Below, one piece after another: positions 51,312 to 60,486 of a stretch of DNA of 64,000 bases (positions are counted from its first letter, which is position 1; each line of letters begins with the position of its first letter). Both the position numbers and the translations under genes were made by a program. This stretch comes from Mucilaginibacter rubeus. GTDB taxonomy: Bacteria; Bacteroidota; Bacteroidia; Sphingobacteriales; Sphingobacteriaceae. The notes below the pieces were generated by a model. That model was not told the origin of the DNA, did no database searches, and saw only the letters and a list, made by a program, of their open reading frames with translations. The stretch covers positions 4,464,001-4,528,000 of the forward strand of contig NZ_CP043450.1 of the NCBI RefSeq assembly GCF_003286415.2, in the 5' to 3' direction.

Positions 51312-53789
51312 TTACTTGCTTATTTCAATATGTTTAAAGTTTTTAGTGTATTTAAACTCAACAGTTTTATCCTCATTTACCTGAAACTCTTTTACATCCT
51401 TACCATCAACAGTTATCTTAGTTGGCGCAAATGGCAGGCCTATCAGGTTAAAATGATAACCATCGTAACGAGGGGTATACAAACCTTCCATACTCTGATC
51501 AATAGTTACGGCTCTTGAACTTCCATTTACCACAAATTTCTTTTCGAGGTAAATGTCCTGCTCGTAGGCAAAAGTTTCGCCGTAATCTTCAAACAGGAAT
51601 GAATTTACTTCATAATCTGTATAGTAGATATTCAGTTTTACTTCTTCAATTTCCTTCTGACCAACGTATTGCATTACCGGGTATTCGGGAATTACCGAAC
51701 CTGCTTTTACAAACAGCGGCATGGTTTCAAGCGGGGTATCAACCGAAACCTCCTTACCACCGTCAACAACCTCGTAAGTCCAGAAATTGTACCATTTTCC
51801 TTTTGGCAGGTAAACATTACGCTTAAGCTGACCAGGTTCCATCACCGGGCAAACCAAAATCTTATCGCCATAAGTAAACTCATCCTGGCGGAAGTGGTTC
51901 AATTGCGTATCCTGCTCGTGCATTACTATCGGCCTCAAAATAGGGAAACCGTAACGGTGATGCTCCCAGAATATGGAGTACAGGTATGGGATGAGGCGGT
52001 AACGTAACTCAATAAATTTACGGTTGATAGCGGTAAACGGTTCGCCAAAGCTCCATGGTTCACGCTCTTTGGTATCACCTGCTGAATGCGCACGCATAAA
52101 CGGCGAGAAGGTACCCATCTGGATCCAGCGGGTAAACAGTTCGCCATCAGGCTCGCCGCTAAAGCCGCCAATATCGGTACCGCAAAATGGTATACCTGAT
52201 ATAGATAAGCGCTGGCACTGGATATTACCCAATTTCAGGTGTTCCCAAGAGGCCACATTATCGCCAGTCCACACCGATGAAAAGCGCTGTACGCCAGAGT
52301 AGCCTGCCCTTGTAATGGTAAAAGGGCGTTTATTTTTCATGATTTTGCGTAAACCTTCATAGGTTGAACGCACCATCTGCATGCCGTAAATATTATGTGC
52401 CTTACGGTGTGAACCGCGGTAACCATCATACTGGTGGCGCACATCATCGGGGAAGGTACCTGCACCAAATACGGCAGGCTCGTTCATATCGTTCCAAACA
52501 CCGGCAACGCCCATCTGCACCAGTTCGTCAAACAAACCGCCCCACCATTCACGAACTTCGGGGTTGGTAAAATCGGGGAACTGGCAACGGCCCGGCCATA
52601 CGTGGCCTTCCATAAAGTAATCATCGCTACGGCGGCAGAAATATTTCTTTTCCTTACCTTCTTTAAACACCGAATAGTTATCATCTACACGGATACCCGG
52701 ATCAATAATTACCACGGTTTTAAAGCCATCGGCAGCAAGCTCACTGATCATTTTTTTAGGATCGGGGAAGTACTTGCGGTTCCAGGTAAAGCAGCGGTAA
52801 CCATCCATATAATCGATATCAAGGTAGATACCATCGCAAGGAATCTGGTTTTCGCGGAAACCTCTGGCTATCTTCCTCACCTTAGCCTCCGGATAATAGC
52901 TCCAGCGGCATTGGTGGTAACCCAAGGCCCAAAGCGGCGGCATGGGGTGCGTACCGGTTAAGGTATGGTAGCTTTTTACCACGTCCATCATGTGCGGGCC
53001 GTGGATATAGTAGTATTGCAGTTCGCCGCCATCTGCCCAGAAACTTGTTTTAGTCCTGTCTTCGGCTCCAAAGTCAAACTGCGCTTTAAATGTATTGTCA
53101 AAAAAGATCCCGTGTGCTATGCCCTCATTTACGCTGATGTAAAAAGGGATACTACGGTAAAGGGGGTCCTGGTTCCACTGGAACGAGTAAGCATCGGTAT
53201 TCCAGTTTTTAAGCCTTTTGCCACGTAGGTTAAACTCGGTAGGTTTATCACCCAGGCCAAAAAAGCTTTCGTCGGTTGCACAGGTTTTGGTGCAAAACAC
53301 ATAGTAGCCACCGTCCTGAACGTTTTCTTCCCAGTGCATAGGCACAGCATCCATGCTCGTAACATGGTTGCTGCTATCCGAAAAAGAAATAAAAAAGTCT
53401 TTTTTACGGATATGGCAATTTACTTTATAGGTTGATACCCTGAACTCGTTGTCGTCTTCATGCAAATTATAATCTACATGTTTATTAGGCAACTTGGGTA
53501 CACCGTACGAAAAATCATCAAGAAACACGCCGTGAGGCGCTAACCGTACCCGGATAATTTCATCGGCTACAACTATTACCTCAACTTTGGCGTCGCCATC
53601 AGTAAAGTAGAATTTATTCCCCGATTGTGAAGCCCGGGTAGGTATACCAAGGTATTTTTTAACTACTGGCTTAATACCATCGGCAGGGTTGTTAAGATGG
53701 TGAAACTCCTCTTCTTCCTCTATCAGGTTCTCAACTTCAACCAACTTACTGGTTATCAGCTCCGGATTTGGTGGGGTATTACTTTCCAT
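51312..53789 (-). CDS. GH31 alpha-glucosidase
   Basis: An 825-residue enzyme of glycoside hydrolase family 31. The nucleophile Asp434 lies in VWNDMNEPAVF, and the barrel segments ALGYHQCRWSYYPEAKVR, DGIYLDIDYMDGYRCFTWN and GTDIGGFSGEPDGELFTRW are present. There is no signal peptide, so it should act in the cytoplasm and release glucose from maltose, maltooligosaccharides or similar alpha-glucosides. The N terminus (residues 1-45) is acidic with an EEEEEF run. It is the last gene of the maltose transcription unit, 98 bp after the MFS gene, and ends at a strong terminator. An 11-bp palindrome, GTACTTAGTAC at 53827-53837, lies between it and the MFS gene. Confidence 0.96.
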   Translation of the reverse strand: MESNTPPNPELITSKLVEVENLIEEEEEFHHLNNPADGIKPVVKKYLGIPTRASQSGNKFYFTDGDAKVEVIVVADEIIRVRLAPHGVFLDDFSYGVPKLPNKHVDYNLHEDDNEFRVSTYKVNCHIRKKDFFISFSDSSNHVTSMDAVPMHWEENVQDGGYYVFCTKTCATDESFFGLGDKPTEFNLRGKRLKNWNTDAYSFQWNQDPLYRSIPFYISVNEGIAHGIFFDNTFKAQFDFGAEDRTKTSFWADGGELQYYYIHGPHMMDVVKSYHTLTGTHPMPPLWALGYHQCRWSYYPEAKVRKIARGFRENQIPCDGIYLDIDYMDGYRCFTWNRKYFPDPKKMISELAADGFKTVVIIDPGIRVDDNYSVFKEGKEKKYFCRRSDDYFMEGHVWPGRCQFPDFTNPEVREWWGGLFDELVQMGVAGVWNDMNEPAVFGAGTFPDDVRHQYDGYRGSHRKAHNIYGMQMVRSTYEGLRKIMKNKRPFTITRAGYSGVQRFSSVWTGDNVASWEHLKLGNIQCQRLSISGIPFCGTDIGGFSGEPDGELFTRWIQMGTFSPFMRAHSAGDTKEREPWSFGEPFTAINRKFIELRYRLIPYLYSIFWEHHRYGFPILRPIVMHEQDTQLNHFRQDEFTYGDKILVCPVMEPGQLKRNVYLPKGKWYNFWTYEVVDGGKEVSVDTPLETMPLFVKAGSVIPEYPVMQYVGQKEIEEVKLNIYYTDYEVNSFLFEDYGETFAYEQDIYLEKKFVVNGSSRAVTIDQSMEGLYTPRYDGYHFNLIGLPFAPTKITVDGKDVKEFQVNEDKTVEFKYTKNFKHIEISK

Positions 53790-53887
53790 TTAAATGTATT
53801 AGTGGTTCCGCAAATATGTATATAGTGTACTTAGTACGCAAGATACAAACAATTGGTTAACCAAAAATCATTAACCGTGCCAATTAC

Positions 53888-55267
53888 TTAACTTTTATTC
53901 ACAGCAGGTTCAATAATCTGAATTTTACGGCCATCCTTAACAAACAGTACAGCTATAGCCGCCAAAAACATAAATACCCCCGCCATTACTAAGGCGTAAA
54001 CAGCATGTCCGCTATAAGCATATTTCACTATTGGCCCGCCTATGACACCATTTACAATTTGAGGAAAAGTGATGAAGAAGTTAAATATCCCCATATATAC
54101 CCCTATTTTGGAAGCAGGTATCGAGCTTGATAAAATGGCATAAGGCATAGCCAAAATACTTCCCCAGGCCAGGCCTATCCCCACCATTGAAAGCACAAGC
54201 AGCTTAGGATCGGTTATAAAAAATACAGAGATAAGCCCTACCCCTCCCATAACTAAAGAAAAAGCATGCGCACGCTTGCGGCTTAGTTTTTTTACGATAC
54301 GGGGCAACAGCAGCGCGTAAACTGCCGATACCGCGTTATACACACCAAATAATACGTTTACCCAGTTAGCGGCATCGTTATAGGCTACCGATGTGGTATC
54401 GCCCGCGGGGATATGGTATACATGATCGGCAACGGCAGGGGTGGTAAATACCCACATAGAGAAAAGCGCGAACCAGGAGAAAAACTGCACGAGTCCCAAT
54501 TGTTTCATGGTTTTAGGCATATTGGCCAGATCGCTGAAAATTTCGGATAAACCACCTTTATGTCCCGAATCTGATTCGTCCTTTTCATGAAAGGTAGCAT
54601 AAACCTCGGGCGGGTATTCTTTAGTACGGATAACAGTCCATAAAATAGCACCTATCAACACCGCCGCGCCTATATAAAAAGAATACAACACATTATTGGG
54701 TACGATGCCTTGTTCGGCAGTTTTTCCAATGCCAAACCATTCGGCAAAAACGTAAGGCAACCATGAGCCTATAACCGCGCCTACCCCAATCAAACAGGTT
54801 TGCATGGAGAAACCGGTGGTATGCTGACTATCGGGCAGGTTATCGGCCACCAAAGCCCTGAAGGGTTCCATAGCTACGTTGAACGATGCATCCATGATCA
54901 TGAGCATGCCCGCCCCTACCACTATAGGTGGAATGAGCGCCGCCAGCATAGATGAGTTAGGCATAAAGAACAAAGCCAATCCCGATAAAATAGCCCCGGT
55001 TAAAAAGTAAGGCCTGCGCCTGCCAAGGCGGTTCCAGGTCATGTCGCTGTAATGACCAATGATAGGCTGCACTATCATACCTGTTATAGGAGCCGCCAAC
55101 CAAAACCACGACAGATGCTCAACATCGGCCCCGAAAGTTTGCAGGATCCTGCTGGCGTTACCTGTTTGCAGGGCAAAGCCAAACTGGATGCCCAAAAAGC
55201 CGAAGCTCATGTTAAAGATCTGCCAAAAGCTTAATCGTGGCTTTTGAGCGATGGTTGGTTTACTCAT
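53888..55267 (-). CDS. MFS sugar transporter, SLC45/maltose-type
   Basis: A 459-residue 12-helix transporter of the glycoside-pentoside-hexuronide/SLC45 type, which moves maltose or sucrose with protons. Landmarks are FWQIFNMSFGFLGIQFGFAL (helix 1), WLAAPITGMIVQPIIGHYSD and the MFS loop motif WNRLGRRRPYFLTG. Genes of this type in Bacteroidota accompany GH65 and GH31 enzymes and import maltose or maltooligosaccharides through the inner membrane. It lies between the exported GH13 gene upstream and GH31 downstream; a D repeat and A repeats separate it from the GH13 gene by 270 bp. Confidence 0.93.
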   Translation of the reverse strand: MSKPTIAQKPRLSFWQIFNMSFGFLGIQFGFALQTGNASRILQTFGADVEHLSWFWLAAPITGMIVQPIIGHYSDMTWNRLGRRRPYFLTGAILSGLALFFMPNSSMLAALIPPIVVGAGMLMIMDASFNVAMEPFRALVADNLPDSQHTTGFSMQTCLIGVGAVIGSWLPYVFAEWFGIGKTAEQGIVPNNVLYSFYIGAAVLIGAILWTVIRTKEYPPEVYATFHEKDESDSGHKGGLSEIFSDLANMPKTMKQLGLVQFFSWFALFSMWVFTTPAVADHVYHIPAGDTTSVAYNDAANWVNVLFGVYNAVSAVYALLLPRIVKKLSRKRAHAFSLVMGGVGLISVFFITDPKLLVLSMVGIGLAWGSILAMPYAILSSSIPASKIGVYMGIFNFFITFPQIVNGVIGGPIVKYAYSGHAVYALVMAGVFMFLAAIAVLFVKDGRKIQIIEPAVNKS

Positions 55268-55316
55268 ATTTGGTTTATTGGTTCAATAGTTCACTGGTTC
55301 ATTGGTTCACTGGTAT

Positions 55317-55525
55317 GTCCACACTTGTCTAAAAGTACAGTAACACAGTGTTACGGACGGACGACAACCCTCACCATCCCGTCATTACGAGGGAAGCGTT
55401 GCAATAACACGCCCTCTACTCCCACGTCATTCCGAGGTACGAAGCAATCGCGAACTGTACAGGGCGGCTATGCAAGCTCCTCTGTACAGTTCGCGATTGC
55501 TTCGTCGTTCCTCCTCCCAATGACG
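55317..55525. repeat. D copy, partial A and diverged complete A within the glucan cluster
   Basis: A D repeat (55317-55367) is followed by a partial left arm (from 55380) and by a diverged A element at 55425-55525, whose right arm reads CGTCGTTCCTCCTCCCAATG. The set fills the 270-bp space between the MFS and exported GH13 genes. Confidence 0.8.
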
Positions 55526-55537
55526 TAAAGGGAGTGG

Positions 55538-57352
55538 CTAAAACTCCAGCAACAATCCGCTCATGGCCGGCAGGCTTACTTCAACACCGTTGCGTATATC
55601 ATCGGTATTGAATTTAGTGCCGCTTAATAGGTCGGTGAATTGTTTATGGCCGCTTTGGTTTAATTTTGTTAACAGGTCATCCGGAAGCTTTACGGTTAGT
55701 TTACGATCGCTCCGGTTAAAATTGGTTATCACTAATATACGCTGGTTATTGGTATAACGCGCGTAGATATACAAACGGGTATCAAACCCCGGCTGCCGCT
55801 CATTAGCCATCATCAGCTCGTAAAACGCGCCCGATTTAAGCGCCTCGCTGTTATGCACCGCCGTAAGCAGGTTATGATAAAAGCCACGAAGCTTTTGCTG
55901 ATCGGCAGATAGTTGCGCGCCATCATACTCATGGTTATTCACCCATTTTTGATGCTGAGGCACTCCCCAATAATCAAATATAGAAGTGCGACCGTCATTA
56001 CCGCTGAAGCCTTCGGTACCGACGGCGGGCTCCCCCACTTCCTGACCAAAATAAACCATTACCGGGCCGGTGTTCAGCGTGGCGGTAACAATCATACCAG
56101 GAACGGCAAGCCATGGGTTACCTGCAAAATCATTACAGGCAATGCGCTGCTCATCGTGGTTTTCCATAAAGCGGAGCATATGCTCATCTATGCCTTTACT
56201 ATCGTGGTTCCAAACGGCGTTAATTTCCCAGGTTGATGAGTTGGGCTCATCGCGGGTAAGGCGTTTAATGGCATCGTACAGGCCTACCTTATCGTACAGA
56301 TAATCGAACTTGCCTTTAAAAATATAATCGTTGTATTTGCCTTTGTCGTAAGCTTCGCCGATAAATACTAAACCGGGATGCTCTGCCTTAAGCTTAGGTA
56401 TAACCCATCCCCAAAACTCAATGGGCACCATCTCCACCATATCGCAACGGAAACCATCAACACCTTTTTCGCTCCAGTAATGCAGGATGTCATAAACCTT
56501 GCTCCAAAGTGGAGGAATGGGGTCGAAATAACCACGACGATGATCCATATAATCAACCCCGTAGTTTAGTTTCATGGTCTCGAACCAATCATTAATTGAC
56601 GGCGCCGCGCTGAAAACATCGTTACCGGTAGCTTTGGCAGGATTCTCGTCAAACTTTCCATCCTTCAACGGGCTTTTGAATTCATCCCCCCCGGGATTAT
56701 AGCCCGATGGCACCACAAAGGGCTGACCGGGCATGTAATAAAAGTCGTTCTTGGGGCTAAAACCCTTGCCTTTATCATCATCCTCACCAAAATCACGTAC
56801 ACCGGCAGGTTTAACATCCGAAGCATAGGTACGGGCCACATGGTTTGGCACCAAGTCCATCAGTACCTTTAAGCCATTGTTATGGGTACGTTTAATGAGC
56901 GCTTCGTATTCGCCAATCCTGTTATGTACATCAACCGCCAAATCGGGGTCGATATCATAATAATCCTTAATAGCATACGGTGAACCTGCCCTACCCTTCA
57001 CAATATCCGGATCATCGGCTTTAATGCCAAACTGCGAATAATCGGTCATGGTAGCATGCTCAATAACACCGGTATACCAAACGTAGGTAAAACCCATCTT
57101 TTTAATTTCATGAAGGGCTTTATCGTTAATGTCGTTCAGTTTACCAACACCATTTTCTTCAACCGAGCCATTGGTTTTATTAAGCGTTTTGGTATTGCCG
57201 AATAGCCGTGGTAGTAACTGATATATAATGAGCTTGTGATTGGTAGTTTGTTCCATGTGTTTTTTAGTATGATGTGTTTTTACCTGTGCCAACGTAATAA
57301 CGGGCAACATTGTTGCAGCAATAAAACAAGTAAATAGTTTATTGCTTTTCAT
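55538..57352 (-). CDS. Exported GH13 alpha-amylase-family enzyme
   Basis: A 604-residue enzyme with a signal peptide ending TLAQ, so probably periplasmic or surface. The GH13 catalytic triad is visible: Asp304 in DGFRCDMVEMVP, Glu333 in VFIGEAYD and Asp400 in FMENHDEQR; the NHVARTY motif (region I, LVPNHVA) is also present. It should hydrolyse starch or maltooligosaccharides. Its start codon overlaps the stop codon of the GH65 gene by one base (TAATG), so translation is coupled with a cytoplasmic phosphorylase even though this protein is exported. Confidence 0.95.
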   Translation of the reverse strand: MKSNKLFTCFIAATMLPVITLAQVKTHHTKKHMEQTTNHKLIIYQLLPRLFGNTKTLNKTNGSVEENGVGKLNDINDKALHEIKKMGFTYVWYTGVIEHATMTDYSQFGIKADDPDIVKGRAGSPYAIKDYYDIDPDLAVDVHNRIGEYEALIKRTHNNGLKVLMDLVPNHVARTYASDVKPAGVRDFGEDDDKGKGFSPKNDFYYMPGQPFVVPSGYNPGGDEFKSPLKDGKFDENPAKATGNDVFSAAPSINDWFETMKLNYGVDYMDHRRGYFDPIPPLWSKVYDILHYWSEKGVDGFRCDMVEMVPIEFWGWVIPKLKAEHPGLVFIGEAYDKGKYNDYIFKGKFDYLYDKVGLYDAIKRLTRDEPNSSTWEINAVWNHDSKGIDEHMLRFMENHDEQRIACNDFAGNPWLAVPGMIVTATLNTGPVMVYFGQEVGEPAVGTEGFSGNDGRTSIFDYWGVPQHQKWVNNHEYDGAQLSADQQKLRGFYHNLLTAVHNSEALKSGAFYELMMANERQPGFDTRLYIYARYTNNQRILVITNFNRSDRKLTVKLPDDLLTKLNQSGHKQFTDLLSGTKFNTDDIRNGVEVSLPAMSGLLLEF

Positions 57353-59661
57353 TACGCCTCAACCAGTAATTCATCATTGGCTTTCACCAACTGTTCTTTA
57401 CCATAAACTAACACGGTGGTTTCTACGTCAGATGCATTTTTAATCTGCACGCCCTCTTTGCTCACCTTAATGTTAAGCAACGCGCCACGAAAACCGATAT
57501 GGAACGAGAATGACGACCATTTTTCTGGTATGAACGGCTGGAACGAAAGTTTGCCATCACTAACACGCATACCGCCAAAGCCTTCAACAACAGCCATCCA
57601 GGTACCGGCCATAGAGGTGATGTGACAACCATCCTCGGTATCATTGTTATAATCGTCAAGGTCTAAACGGGCGGTACGCAGGTAAAACTCGTAAGCACGT
57701 GCTTCATCGCCAAGCTTGGCAGCCAAAATAGCGTGCACACATGGCGATAATGATGACTCATGCACGGTACGCGGCTCGTAGAAATCAAAATTGCGGCGAA
57801 TGGTATCTATATCATACTGATCTTCAAAAAAGTAGATTCCCTGCAATACATCGGCCTGTTTAATATAGCATGAACGCAAGATCCTGTCCCAGCTCCATTT
57901 TTGGTTGATAGGGCGCTCTGACGCTGGCAGATCTTTCACCAGTATCTGTTCTTTATCCAAATAACCATCCTGTTGTAAAAACACCTGGCGTTTCTCGTCG
58001 TACGGGTAGTACATTTTTTGAACAATATCGCTGAAACGGCCAAACTCAGTTTCTTCATTCAGGTTCAGCTTGCTCACCAGGGCGGCATATTTCTCCGGCT
58101 CAGTATCTTTTATCTTATCAGCAACATCAATGGTATATTGCATACACCAGGTAGCTATGGTGCTGGTATACCAGTTATTGTTTACGTTGTTCTCGTACTC
58201 ATTAGGACCGGTTACACCCAGCATCACATACTGCTGCTTATCATCCGACCATGTAACCCTTTGTGACCAAAACCTGGCTATACCCAACAATACATCAAAA
58301 CCGTAATCGCCCAGGTAAGCTTCATCGCCGGTATAACGCACGTAGTTATAAATAGCAAAAGCAATAGCCCCGTTACGGTGGATCTCCTCAAAGGTGATCT
58401 CCCACTCGTTATGGCATTCGGTACCATCCATGGTAACCATTGGATATAAAGCCGCTCCATCTTTAAAGCCTAACAATTGCGCGTTTTCAATGGCTTTACC
58501 TAATTGTTTATAACGATAAAGCAGCAAGTTACGGGTAACCTTTTGTGGTGCCGTTGAAAGATAGAAAGGAACGCAATAAGCCTCGGTATCCCAATAGGTA
58601 GAGCCTCCGTATTTTTCGCCTGTAAAGCCTTTAGGGCCTATGTTCAAGCGATCATCCTCGCCGGTATAGGTTTGGTTAAGCTGGTAAATATTGAAACGGA
58701 TAGCCTGCTGAGCCGAGATATCACCTTCGATGATAATATCGTTATGTTTCCATTTTTCGGCCCAAGCAGCGGCTTGTTCTGCCAACATGGTATCAAAACC
58801 TTTGGTGCTGATACGGGTTAAGGTAGCGTTTAACTCGCCTACCAGTTCTTCCTGTTTATAGTTTTGTGACGATAGGTTAGCGGCGTATTTGATCACCGTA
58901 ATGCTTTCGCCTTGTTTGGCTTCTAAACTAACCTTAGCGGCTACATATTTTTCTTTTTCGATAGCCTCGGTAGCTGGTTCAATAGCTGCACCATTTTGCA
59001 GGATATTAAACTTCATGCCCGTAGCAACCACAAAGCCTGTTTTTTTGGTGCGCATTACAATGTAACCGCCATCAGCTTGTGTGGCTTTGCTTACTTCATC
59101 CCAGAATTTTTCATCGTAGTTAGAGTCTTTGTTCACTACATCGCCATCAATTGATGGGGTTAGGGTGATAGCGCCACTGAAATTTAATGGAGTAAGGGTG
59201 TATTTGATGGCACCCGTTTCATCATCGGCCATGCTGCAAAAGCGGATGGCTTCTACCTTAACTTCTTTACCCGAGGCGGTTTTAGCACGAAAATCGCGCT
59301 TAAGGTACCCCTCTTTCATATTCAGCTCCCGGCGAAAACTGAACACTTCGCATTTGGCAAGGTCAAGCTGCTCGCCATCAATTACAACGTCAATACCTAT
59401 CCAGTTAGCGGCATTCAATACTTTGGCAAAATATTCGGGATAGCCGTTTTTCCACCAGCCTACACGGGTTTTATCCGGGTAATAAACCCCGGCCACATAG
59501 TTACCTTGCAGGGTATCGCCGCTGTAAGCTTCTTCAAAATTGGCACGCTGCCCCATACGGCCATTACCCAAACTGAATATGCTTTCAGAAATTTTATTGT
59601 AATGAGCATCGAAGCCTTCTTCAATTATCTTCCACTCATCAGCTTTTATGTAGTTTTTCAT
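57352..59661 (-). CDS. GH65 glycoside phosphorylase, maltose phosphorylase-like
   Basis: A 769-residue cytoplasmic enzyme (no signal peptide). GH65 landmarks are YGGSTYWDTEAYCVPFYL, VTGPNEYENNVNNNWYT with the general acid Glu488, NQKWSWDRILRSCYIKQ, and HESSLSPCVHAILA for phosphate binding. Length is standard for the family. With beta-phosphoglucomutase next to it, it most likely splits maltose with phosphate into glucose and beta-glucose 1-phosphate, though trehalose or kojibiose cannot be excluded. The downstream GH13 gene overlaps by one base. An A element lies between it and pgmB. Confidence 0.94.
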   Translation of the reverse strand: MKNYIKADEWKIIEEGFDAHYNKISESIFSLGNGRMGQRANFEEAYSGDTLQGNYVAGVYYPDKTRVGWWKNGYPEYFAKVLNAANWIGIDVVIDGEQLDLAKCEVFSFRRELNMKEGYLKRDFRAKTASGKEVKVEAIRFCSMADDETGAIKYTLTPLNFSGAITLTPSIDGDVVNKDSNYDEKFWDEVSKATQADGGYIVMRTKKTGFVVATGMKFNILQNGAAIEPATEAIEKEKYVAAKVSLEAKQGESITVIKYAANLSSQNYKQEELVGELNATLTRISTKGFDTMLAEQAAAWAEKWKHNDIIIEGDISAQQAIRFNIYQLNQTYTGEDDRLNIGPKGFTGEKYGGSTYWDTEAYCVPFYLSTAPQKVTRNLLLYRYKQLGKAIENAQLLGFKDGAALYPMVTMDGTECHNEWEITFEEIHRNGAIAFAIYNYVRYTGDEAYLGDYGFDVLLGIARFWSQRVTWSDDKQQYVMLGVTGPNEYENNVNNNWYTSTIATWCMQYTIDVADKIKDTEPEKYAALVSKLNLNEETEFGRFSDIVQKMYYPYDEKRQVFLQQDGYLDKEQILVKDLPASERPINQKWSWDRILRSCYIKQADVLQGIYFFEDQYDIDTIRRNFDFYEPRTVHESSLSPCVHAILAAKLGDEARAYEFYLRTARLDLDDYNNDTEDGCHITSMAGTWMAVVEGFGGMRVSDGKLSFQPFIPEKWSSFSFHIGFRGALLNIKVSKEGVQIKNASDVETTVLVYGKEQLVKANDELLVEA

Positions 59662-59690
59662 TTAGTCACTTTATTTATAATGCCCAACAT

Positions 59691-59779
59691 GTCATTGCGA
59701 GCGAAGCGTGGCAATCGCATACTATACAGAGCGGCCCTGTATAGCATGCGATTGCTTCGTCGTTCCTCCTCGCAATGAC
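59691..59779. repeat. A-family variant between pgmB and the GH65 gene
   Basis: An 89-bp palindromic variant, with ends GTCATTGCGAGCGAAGCG and CCTCCTCGCAATGAC and centre GCATACTATACAGAGCGGCC. It is placed inside the operon in an otherwise empty 129-bp gap. Confidence 0.85.
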
Positions 59780-59790
59780 ATTCCTTTTTA

Positions 59791-60441
59791 TTACAGTTTA
59801 TACAATTTATCCAGTGTCATTTCATCCAAACCTTTAATAACAAGGTTGGCGCCTTTAAGCACATCCGGCAAACCGATGCCTACCACTTTCATATCACCGG
59901 CAATGGCGGCTTCGACACCTGCAATGGCATCTTCAAAAACCACACATTCTTCGGGTAATGCGCCCAGGGCTTGCGCGCCGGCTAAAAATACTTCCGGGTC
60001 GGGCTTGGCTTTACTTACCTTGTTACCATCAATTACAGCGTCAAACATATCGGTGATGCCAATTTTTTCCAATATCGTCATGGAATTTTTACTGGCAGAA
60101 CCAAGTGCTGTTTTAAGCCCCACCGCACGGCAGCTTTTTAAAAACTCTTTGGCACCGGGCAAAATCTCTTCAGGTTTCATCTGGTTTACCATTTCCATGT
60201 ACCAGGTATTTTTTTGGGTAGCCAGTTGCTCCTGCTCGGCTTCGGTTTTAGTAACGCCACCCCAACCTAATATCAGTTGCAGCGAACGCACACGGCTTAC
60301 GCCTTTCAGCTGCTCGTTCTGATGTTCGGTAAAATCAAAACCGAGCGAGTTAGCCAGCCTTTTCCAGGCTTTATAGTGATAAACGGCAGTATCAACGATT
60401 ACGCCGTCAAGGTCGAAAATACAGGCTTTTATAGTATTCAT
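59791..60441 (-). CDS. pgmB: Beta-phosphoglucomutase
   Basis: A 216-residue HAD-superfamily enzyme converting beta-glucose 1-phosphate to glucose 6-phosphate. The catalytic motif CIFDLDGVIVDTAVYHYKAW (DxD with the cap domain following), LQLILGWGGV, the motif II region LGSASKNSMTILEK and the motif IV region VVFEDAIAGVEAA are intact. It links the GH65 phosphorylase directly to glycolysis, saving one ATP per maltose. The gene lies between the SusA-like GH13 gene (45 bp upstream) and the GH65 gene. Confidence 0.96.
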   Translation of the reverse strand: MNTIKACIFDLDGVIVDTAVYHYKAWKRLANSLGFDFTEHQNEQLKGVSRVRSLQLILGWGGVTKTEAEQEQLATQKNTWYMEMVNQMKPEEILPGAKEFLKSCRAVGLKTALGSASKNSMTILEKIGITDMFDAVIDGNKVSKAKPDPEVFLAGAQALGALPEECVVFEDAIAGVEAAIAGDMKVVGIGLPDVLKGANLVIKGLDEMTLDKLYKL

Positions 60442-60486
60442 TTTTTTGGGTAAAACACAGGGAATTAGTCCCCTAAAGATATTATT

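Noticed and set aside
52434..52961. 175-codon + strand frame
   Set aside because: Antisense to the conserved GH31 catalytic region.
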